From positions 4,650,001 to 4,714,000 of the forward strand of contig JABYQQ010000001.1 in NCBI GenBank assembly GCA_022605405.1: a stretch of 64,000 bases of DNA, given 5' to 3'. Under the pieces are notes generated by a model, which worked only from the letters and a program-made list of their open reading frames with translations, was not told the origin of the DNA and ran no database searches. This DNA is from Earliella scabrosa. Taxonomy: Eukaryota; Basidiomycota; Agaricomycetes; Polyporales; Polyporaceae. Positions 56,801 to 64,000 of the stretch are shown here, one piece after another. How positions within the stretch are numbered: position 1 is the stretch's first letter; every line of letters begins with the position of its first letter. Both the position numbers and the translations under genes were made by a program.

Positions 56801-57354
56801 ACTGCATGCGATGGTGGCTGATGGCGGTCGTGGTTGATTCAGTCACCTATAGCGATCATGCGGATGAATTGTCGAAAGGAAGCCAACTAGTACTGAGCGA
56901 GCGACAGGTCAATTTGTCGCCTCGCCCGGGAATAGCGGAGGGGATCGCGGGGACACGTCGATGGTTGTCCCTTGCAAGTACGTAGTCTGCGTCATAGCCA
57001 ACTTGTGCGGACCATGAGCGCATGAGCCCCAAGTGGGCCCGAGTGAAGGGTGAAATGTGTGACGAGGAGCGAGGAACGCGAAACAGAGGCCAGATCTGGG
57101 GCTAGGGTTCGGCCCGAATCTCGATCACGATCGTACGCGATTTTAGCATGGGAGCTGCCGGATATGGCAAGTGTTCAAGAAGGTGTCAACTGGGGGCCTC
57201 GGGCGGGAGTCGTCTGTCCGTCAGCCGGCCAGCCCCGCGGTTATAATCCACGGAGCCTGTCTCTCCCGGAGTCGTGCCTTCCTTTCGTTCTGTCCTTCGC
57301 TCTCGCTGTGCCTGGCGCATACTTCGCTTTCGTTTTGCTCTCGTCTTTTCCGAC
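56801..57354. other. Upstream region of the aspartic protease
   Basis: No exon recognised. A TTATAAT-like box (57239-57246) about 110 nt before the ATG could be its TATA element. Confidence 0.4.
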
Positions 57355-59193
57355 ATGCCCGCTCATTACTTTTCCTTCACCTCCCTCTCGTTACTGTCGT
57401 TCACTCTGCTCGCTCATTCATCACCGCTTGATCACGGACCCAAAAGTCAGAGTGGGGCACAGATCGTCAACAATGCAACACTCGACTCGTCCTATGCTGT
57501 GAGCATACGCTCAGTCTATCCACATCGCATGAATGTCCAACTACCAACTTTTCTCCACAGCGTCAGGAGATCAAGAGCGTCCTGCTCAAGTACGCGCGTT
57601 CCAAACAGTATCTTGCAGGCGTCGGAATCAACCCCGACAAACATCCCGAGGCCGGCTACCCCGCGTTCAACCGCAACCTCACTGCATTGGAACCAACCAC
57701 GCCGCTCCGAGTCGGACAGTCACATTTTCCACTCAAGGACTACTTCGACGACATCCTCGACGTTCTCTACTACGGATCGATCCAGGTTGGCAATCCGGCG
57801 CAGAGCTTGGACGTCGACATCGACACCGGTTCTGCCGACCTCTGGCTGGCCGCCAACTGCCCGCACTGTTACAGCTCGCAGCTCCAACCCGACGAGTCCT
57901 CAACATTCACGGGTCTTCGGGATCGTTGTTCCCTTTCATACGTGCGTCACCTTCTCGGGCTTGCCGTTGACTGCGACAGCACGTGCATTGACGTCATCTG
58001 TCTTGAATGTGAGTAGGGTATGGGTCACGTCTCTGGGATACTTGCGCAAGACACAGTTGCTGTCGGAGGCGGACTGGTGGTCAAGGGTCAATCCTTCTGT
58101 GCCGCGCACAAAGTCTCTGACGAGTTCGACCGAGAACCGATCAGCGGTTTGTTGGGACTCGCCTTCGGGACCATATCCAAGACCGGCAAGCCGACGTTCT
58201 TCGAGAATCTGCTGGCACAGCGCCAACTGACCTATGGCATCTTCTCCGTGCATATGACAAGACGGCAGGAGTACGGGTCTCAGGTGACGTCGCCGCCTTG
58301 GAGACGAGTGACGTCTACCTGACTCGGATGACTCGCAGGTCTGCTTTGGGTGCTACGACCCTAGGAAGGTTCGCGGCGCCGTCCTGCCTCAATTCCACCC
58401 CCTTGTATCCCGAGTGAGTGCAGGTACGCCTTCCGTCCAGTGCGCATTAGAACTCACTCGTGGCAGACGTACTGGGCAATCGGGATGGACGGGCTCTCCG
58501 TGAACAACCAGACTGTACCTGCGAACTTGACGGCGGTACGCAAGCGGTGTGTACCCACAAGCTGTCTAGCATAGCCTGACCCTTGCGCCGCAGGCGATCG
58601 ACACGGGAACATCGTTGATATACCTGCCGAAGAGTGTCGCGGACACGTTCTACGCGGAGGTCCGTCTATTCGGACTCCGGAGCCGTTCGTCTGGCGTCCC
58701 TCGTACTCCCCTGATCCCGAATATAGATACCAGGATCGTCCTCGGCTACTGACTTCGGGGAAGGTGAGCGCTTCCAAATACCGCTCGCATTTCCGGTCCT
58801 CATACCTGGGGTAGGGTATTACTCGTATCCCTGTGATGCGGATGTATCCGTCTCCTTGATCTTCGGGGGGCTGTCTTACGCTATCCATCCGGCCGATTTC
58901 AGTTTGGGAGTGAGCAGCTATGAGCCGAGGTGCGTGCTCTTGCGTTCCTGCCGAATGCTTCCGCTCAGTGTCACGTCGTGCAGCGTATGCATTGGTGGCG
59001 TCGTTGCGCTAGGGGACAACGGCATCGCAGAACACCTGGCGATCATCGGAGCCGAGTTTCTCAAATCCTGTGAGAGCCTCTCGCCTATGCCTCCGCTCCA
59101 TACTTGCTGAGCCCGCCGTCCTCGCTAGGGTACACCGTGTTTGACTACTCAGGGCAAGTGGGCTTCGCGCCGAGCATCAACAATTACGCATGA
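57355..59193 (+). CDS. Pepsin-type aspartic protease (A1), secreted
   Basis: ATG at 57355 opens a signal peptide (MPAHYFSFTSLSLLSFTLLA) and a propeptide. Exons join by phase to give VLYYGSIQVGNPAQSLDVDI then DTGSADLW (first catalytic Asp). Further joins give LSYGMGHVSGILAQDTVAVG, ISGLLGLAFGTISKTGKPTF, VCFGCYDPRKVRGAVLPQFH and TYWAIGMDGLSVN, then AIDTGTSLIYLP (second catalytic Asp), and VALGDNGIAEHLAIIGAEFL. The last exon gives WYTVFDYSGQVGFAPSINN before the TGA at 59191-59193. Around eight or more exons. Both DTG/S motifs and the pseudo-twofold layout are intact. It is convergent with PHS1 (190 nt apart). Probable extracellular protein digestion. Confidence 0.88.
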
Positions 59194-59383
59194 ACACGCG
59201 GGCCACGGGCAGACCCGCGTGTTGCGACGACGTAGCAGGGATAATCACTTTTGTAATACGAGCACATATTCTACACTTTCGTTACTCGCGCTCGTGCACA
59301 TGCAAGGGAAGCGGAACCGTACCTAAGTATCGTTTCATCCCATCTCGGCGCGCTCCGGCGTTCGTTGACAACGCCCGGGACGG

Positions 59384-60398
59384 TCATGACGATTTCGACT
59401 TGGGGCTACGACGGCTCCCACCGAATACTTTGCGCCTCTGCTTCATCATGTGCGTATACATCACATACAAACCTTCCAACGTCGGTCAGCACGAGCAAGC
59501 ACCCCACCAGGAACACCCCCACTCACCAGGCCACCAAATCGCGAAGAGGAGCTCGCGCACGCGCGTGTACAGGCCGCCGACGAGGCCCGCGCCGCGCGCC
59601 CAGCCGAACGCGGGCGGGGGGAGGGTGGCGAGGATGAGGAACGCCTCGGAGGACGCGCCGGAGGGGTAGAGGACGTAGAAGAGCGTGTAGCGGAGGAAGA
59701 CGAGCGGGCGGGGCTCGAAGCCGAGCAGCGTGCAGGCGTAGAAGGAGTACCGGACGACCTCGGTGAGCGACCAGGAGAGGACCATGGACGCGTAGAACGG
59801 GTTCGTGTGCGTCTGTGGGAGCGGGGATGCGTGAAATGCGTGTCAGACCGACGCATTACAGTAAGGGAGAGGTAGACGAGGGACCGGGCAGGAGATGGAG
59901 GTTGAAATGGGGAAAAGAGAGCACGAACAGACACGGACACGCACCTGAGGGAACTGCTCCGTGACGCCCCACACGAGATAGAGCCGGCTCGCGACCTGCA
60001 TCGCGGTCGTCGCCAGCGGGCTGCGCACCCACCCCAATAGCACATGCAGCACCTCCAGCGCCGCGAAGCTCTGCACGAACGCCGTGTCCGCGCCGACCTC
60101 GGCGTACGCCCCCGCGGCGCGCTGCACGAGCGAGGCGGGGCGCAGCGCCGACCCGTCGAGGTTGAGCACGACGGTGAGCGTGCGGACGAGGATGAAGCCC
60201 CAGCCGAGGGTCGAGAGGAGGTTGTAGAGCACGAGGTAGGACTTGATCACTGTCGGCGGGCCTATGCGGTCGCGGTGGTCGTGTACGCTGTTAGTCTCCG
60301 AGGCGGACGCTGCGATGGGAACGACGGGACGTACCTGTCCTCTTCTTTGGCGTGGCGGAAGGCGGGGGCGTCGTGTCCACTTCTTCTAGGAATGCCAT
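59384..60398 (-). CDS. PHS1: Very-long-chain 3-hydroxyacyl-CoA dehydratase (Phs1/PTPLA)
   Basis: ER membrane enzyme catalysing the third step of very-long-chain fatty acid elongation. ATG at 60396-60398 gives MAFLEEVDTTPPPSATPKKR. Exon 2 (to about 59946) carries YLVLYNLLSTLGWGFILVRT, FVQSFAALEVLHVLLGWVRS and MQVASRLYLVWGVTEQFPQ. Exon 3 carries ASMVLSWSLTEVVRYSFYAC and RYTLFYVLYPSGASSEAFLI, with the catalytic Tyr and the Glu seven residues later. The final exon gives LYVMYTHMMKQRRKVFGGSR and a basic tail ending KSKSS. About six membrane spans, normal length. A fragment of this gene sits at 56645-56800. Confidence 0.92.
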
Positions 60399-60791
60399 GA
60401 CCGGTCGTGTCGTGTCGTCGTGGTGCAGAAGAGCAGCTGTACGCTGCACCGTTGCACCTCGGCGCCACGCCGCTTCACGCGCGCCTCCTTACGCGCAAGT
60501 CAGAAGCGCCGATTGATCTGGTAAGTAGTACGCAAACATTGAAGGCGGGGCGATAAGTCTAATATCATGGTGTAAGATACTCGAGCGGCGACGTGACTGT
60601 AACGGGTATGCGGGTGGGTGGTAGTTCATTACTACAGAGGGACAGTTTTGACTTGTGGGGTGACCGATTTCTATTCGCTAGGGACAATATAGTCACCCTA
60701 CTTGCAAGTACTACAGAGTGGGCTAAATTACAGAGTATCCGTACTTCGTATATATCACCACTCAACACCATTCATTCAGAGTCCAGGCGGG
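60399..60791. other. Intergenic
   Basis: About 390 bases holding the PHS1 promoter and the 3' flank of the HET-domain gene. It is locally AT-richer (60680-60790). No feature recognised. Confidence 0.5.
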
Positions 60792-63071
60792 TCATTTTAC
60801 AAGCAGAAGTAACACCCAATCCCAGTCAAATAGGATCGAGACTGTAAGGAGATCATGGTCATCCTCTGCCATGTTCCCTGGAACTTCGCCGAGTCCAGGG
60901 GAGTCTTTGGCCGAGCCAGAGCTCCCAGCATCGTCCGACGTCACGGAGCTACCAGCCGCCTTGCTCCTGTATATGTCTTCTACAGCTTTCCGTCCTTCAT
61001 CTGTCGCGGTGACTGTTGCCACATCGGGATCCTCGGTGATTTGTGTGTTTGCGCTCGAGAGACTCCAAGCGTCATCATAAAGCTCGACGCTAGCAACGCG
61101 TTGTGAGGGATCGCCGGAGGAGGTAGGTACCAGGGTGACGCGAACCATGATCCTCTGCCCGGTCGGCAGCGTGACCGAGTGGAGAAACCCTCGAGCGCTG
61201 AAACGAGTGCTGAACCACTCCAGGATAGCCAAGGGGTACCGCCGGGATTCGGATCCATCCTGAGCGAGGATGGTAATGTACAGAGAGTCCCCGCTGAGTG
61301 CCGGTACCTCGATTGCCGCCAAGAGACCATTGCGATCTGAGAGTATCATGATCTGGCGGCCTACCGCGATGCGATGGCTCAGTCGACAACCTGATGACTG
61401 CAGAGCGGCAGCGACCCATCCTGGTATGTGTAGCGGGGGCACTTCCAGGTTAGCGGGGGGATCGATGTCCTCCTCGTCCGTGAACGAGCGTCGGTATTGC
61501 GAGAATAGGAAGATTTCCTTGTTCCCGATGTGATTGCGAAGATGTCTAAGGGCGAGCGTTGACAAGGTCGACAGGGAGAACAGCCCTTGAGGCCAGGCGG
61601 GTTGCATCGTGGGGGTAGAAAGGGATAGAATGTAACCAGTCTTGAGAATCGGTAGCACTGAATGAACGCTAGGCGACGCTGAGAAACACACACGCGCAAT
61701 CAAGTGGCCGTCCCTGCGGGCCTGCACGGTTTCGACTGCAAGGATCACCAGAAACCATTCCTCGGCCCCTGTCGTCTTCCCGTGGGATAGCCATATTGCG
61801 CGGAGGATGTCCGGGAAGGCTTGCAATGATACACATGGCAGCTGCGTTCGTATTCCGTATGGCGTAGTCACATATTCTGGATTGCTGAAGGGAGGCGTGT
61901 AGCGGTATAGACGATCGAGAAAGAGTGATTGGGGGACAGGACGGAGATCGCTCGCGTCTGCGAAGTCGGCCGGAAAGGCGGCGAACCACGATTCGTGACG
62001 ATTCGTGAGCCTCGTAGCCTGCATCAGCCGTGCCCTGTGCTCTCTAGAGAGAGCGGGGGCCTCGCCCGGCAGAGGAACGCGCTTGCCCCACGCGAAGATG
62101 CTCTGGTCGGGAATCGTCCTCAGAACTTCTTCTTGCAGGCGCATGAACGCACGCGAACCCTCGCCGTAGAGGGTGGGCATGTTGATATCGAAGATGCCGA
62201 GGAGGGAGTACGCCTGGTCTTCCACTCTGGTCGTCTGCCTTTTCGCCGCCCATGACATCCGCGCTGCGACGCTCACCGAGGAGAGGCTCGCCTCGAAGGA
62301 AAGGATCGACTTCTGGATGCCAGTCAGCGGTGCGAGGACGTGCGCCAGTGTGAACTTCGTGCCTAGGACTTGCCATCCCGAGGAATAGAAGACGACGATG
62401 CGAGGCGCGATGAGCTCCTGCAGCGTCCATCCACGGGTGAACCACCTGCTGCGGCGGAATGCGGAGTCGGCAGCGTACAGGTTCCCGCCGTCGGGAACAT
62501 CGCCTAGGAAAGCGTAGCAGACCGATGCGCCAGAGTACCACTTGAACATGGAGTTGATGGCCTCGGACAGCTCGGAGCTGCTGCTCTTGTCTATGCAGCA
62601 CGAGTCTATCCAGATGTATTGGTAACCGTCTGCCAGGGCTACGGCGCAAGACTCCCTGATCTTCTTGGAAACTAGTGTGCCATGAAGATAGGACAGATGC
62701 GCGTGAACATCCTGCGCCATCCCTTCGACGAGCTTGGCCCAGAGTGAGAGCTGCTTCGCACTATTCATGCGCTGTGTCTCGGGTAGACGGAGATGGGGAG
62801 AGTTGGTAAGATGACCGCGCTGCAGGGCGAAGTGGAGATCGCGAAGAATGAGGGAAATGAGCAGGAGGAAGATTCGCCAGAAATGGTAGAGCCCCCAGAT
62901 CGCGACAGATTTGGTGCCCCATGTGGGAAGCCATGCCCTTTGTAGCTGCAAGACGTCCTGGTACGTCTGTTCTCCACCAGCATCCCACGTATGAGAGAGG
63001 ATGGCGTAGGGAAGTTTATCGTGACTAGGGATTTCCAAAAACTGGCCAGTCAAAGTATCGAGCAACCTCAT
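60792..63071 (-). CDS. HET-domain (heterokaryon incompatibility type) protein with a hydrophobic insertion
   Basis: Single-exon protein of about 760 residues from the ATG at 63069-63071 (MRLLDTLTGQFLEI). HET signatures: LPYAILSHTWDAGGEQTYQD (region 1), then YQYIWIDSCCIDKSSSSELS, EAINSMFKWYSGASVCYAFL, and SRWFTRGWTLQELIAP. After that come VEDQAYSLLGIFDINMPTLY and GEGSRAFMRLQEEVLR. Between regions 1 and 2 there is an insertion of about 90 residues with a strongly hydrophobic stretch (WGLYHFWRIFLLLISLILRD); in most HET proteins this gap is short. The C-terminal half (from about residue 330) resembles the variable extension found in agaricomycete HET proteins. HET domains trigger cell death on non-self recognition in some fungi; a role here is inference. 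Confidence 0.88.
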   Translation of the reverse strand: MRLLDTLTGQFLEIPSHDKLPYAILSHTWDAGGEQTYQDVLQLQRAWLPTWGTKSVAIWGLYHFWRIFLLLISLILRDLHFALQRGHLTNSPHLRLPETQRMNSAKQLSLWAKLVEGMAQDVHAHLSYLHGTLVSKKIRESCAVALADGYQYIWIDSCCIDKSSSSELSEAINSMFKWYSGASVCYAFLGDVPDGGNLYAADSAFRRSRWFTRGWTLQELIAPRIVVFYSSGWQVLGTKFTLAHVLAPLTGIQKSILSFEASLSSVSVAARMSWAAKRQTTRVEDQAYSLLGIFDINMPTLYGEGSRAFMRLQEEVLRTIPDQSIFAWGKRVPLPGEAPALSREHRARLMQATRLTNRHESWFAAFPADFADASDLRPVPQSLFLDRLYRYTPPFSNPEYVTTPYGIRTQLPCVSLQAFPDILRAIWLSHGKTTGAEEWFLVILAVETVQARRDGHLIARVCFSASPSVHSVLPILKTGYILSLSTPTMQPAWPQGLFSLSTLSTLALRHLRNHIGNKEIFLFSQYRRSFTDEEDIDPPANLEVPPLHIPGWVAAALQSSGCRLSHRIAVGRQIMILSDRNGLLAAIEVPALSGDSLYITILAQDGSESRRYPLAILEWFSTRFSARGFLHSVTLPTGQRIMVRVTLVPTSSGDPSQRVASVELYDDAWSLSSANTQITEDPDVATVTATDEGRKAVEDIYRSKAAGSSVTSDDAGSSGSAKDSPGLGEVPGNMAEDDHDLLTVSILFDWDWVLLLLVK

Positions 63072-63823
63072 CTGGTCGAAAGCTACTACCAGATCAGTAC
63101 CATATAGTTCCACGTGAGCGAGAGAGTACCATCCATGGAGACCCTTTTCACGTACCTAGAATGTACACCTTCTCTCGTAGGACCCTTGAGTGAACGCAAG
63201 CCTCCCTTCAGAAAGGGTAGGACAGAGGATGAGTTTCAAGGCACATGCCTCCTCAATGCGCGCGACACGTTGCGACACCGAGGCTATGAGTGCTTCGCAG
63301 AAGAAGGTTGTCGTTGACAGTTCGGCCTTGTACGGGAATGTCGTCCGCAGGCTGTCCAGCACGTGCGAAATGCCAACTTCACCGCCGGGCCCGGAAGGCC
63401 TCACGTTGGGCTCGGAGGATGTCAATGATTATGCATTTTTGCATTTATGACTCGTATCACTGGTCATGCGCTGGTGCTAGTACATAGTATGTATGCACAC
63501 CTTGAAGTTGTAGGGTTCCTCGTCAAAAACTCAATTCGTACAAATTATAAAGAAGTCCTTGCAATGAAAGTCGGGCACCCTATGCTTCTAGGTCCTTATT
63601 CATGAGAGGCAACAACAGTCATTCAAACCGGCAAGAAAGGTATGATACACGTTACAGTGCTTGACTACAGAGCGAGGGGGGGAACTCGCATGCACATACG
63701 AGAATAAAGAGTATCGTAAGATGGCAGCACGGTGTGCCGCCGTGGCTATCTGGTGTCGCCTAGGTACCGTTATGTACACGCGACGTTCGTGCGAGCCCGA
63801 GAAGTGGAAGAACAGACCGCACC
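63072..63823. other. Intergenic
   Basis: About 750 bases upstream of the HET gene and downstream of the partial gene at the right edge. No exon, RNA gene or repeat supported. Confidence 0.5.
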
Positions 63824-64000
63824 CTACTTCTTCTCCTGGCCATCCGCCGCTCCCGGCTGAGCCGCCGGAGCGCGTCCTTCTTTCTCCTGGTTCTCGGCCG
63901 GTGTTTGCTGTTGCTGTTCTGCCGGCGGGCCCTGCGGCGGTGGGGCCCCATTCGCGCCGTTCAAGTTGACAGCGCCAGCGTTCGGGTCGGGCATGGGCAG
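63824..64000 (-). CDS. C-terminal end of an unknown gene (cut by window edge)
   Basis: Minus-strand frame open from base 64000 to a TAG at 63824-63826, giving LPMPDPNAGAVNLNGANGAP and a Gln/Pro/Glu-rich tail ending GAADGQEKK. Low-complexity and hydrophilic, so the protein cannot be identified from this piece. Base composition and codon use look coding. Confidence 0.5.
   Translation of the reverse strand: MPMPDPNAGAVNLNGANGAPPPQGPPAEQQQQTPAENQEKEGRAPAAQPGAADGQEKK

Noticed and set aside
1..64000. CRISPR arrays, operons, riboswitches, prophage, rRNA
   Set aside because: None seen; the gene structure is eukaryotic throughout.

Overview
The window is nuclear DNA of a filamentous basidiomycete, most likely an Agaricomycete (wood-decay or polypore type). 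Evidence is the dense packing of multi-exon genes on both strands, short introns (mostly 50-70 nt) with GTRNGT donors and YAG acceptors, GC-rich codon use, and the gene families present (F-box genes, a HET-domain gene, sedolisin, GH16, a fungal deaminase-fold gene). Nothing bacterial, phage or CRISPR-like is present.

Layout. 1-2516: 3' part of the cell-fusion membrane protein Prm1 (+). 3048-4850: F-box/LRR-like gene (-). 5180-7461: secreted sedolisin protease (-). 8359-9515: NmrA-type NAD(P)-binding protein (-). 10181-10622: a short TIR element full of TATGGGTT motifs, just upstream of a multi-exon F-box gene (10753-13310, +). 13742-22414 holds conserved genes: cytochrome c peroxidase, ER FKBP2, ribosomal protein eL39, the tail-anchor factor Get1, and malate synthase. 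22415-23686: kinase-like gene. 23762-27405: a tandem duplication carrying two paralogous F-box-like genes; a third paralogue lies at 32015-33221. 27560-28446: decayed gene. Then an SDR, a tRNA-Lys, a GH16 glucanase, a multi-TM protein, KTI12 and a Psr1/Nem1-type phosphatase (38012-39960).

39961-44760 is a rearranged island: a fungal deaminase-fold gene (-) cut by a 231-bp foldback element, an inverted pseudogenised copy of its 3' half that preserves the empty insertion site, and a direct repeat flanking both. After that come a large coiled-coil membrane protein (45212-49138), PAM16, RPA43, an unknown gene (53066-about 54640), a second tRNA-Lys, a gene-poor decayed stretch (54753-57354) containing a PHS1 fragment, an A1 aspartic protease, the intact PHS1 gene, a HET-domain gene with an unusual insertion, and the 3' end of an unknown gene at the right edge.

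How the genes relate: there is no operon-like pathway. Conserved single-copy genes cover organelle import and respiration (PAM16, CCP1), the ER and secretion (FKBP2, GET1, PHS1), transcription and translation (RPA43, eL39, KTI12), and carbon metabolism (malate synthase). Between them lie fast-evolving accessory loci (F-box families, deaminase, HET) where the duplications and small transposons are concentrated. All exon joins were worked out by eye from splice consensus and reading phase.
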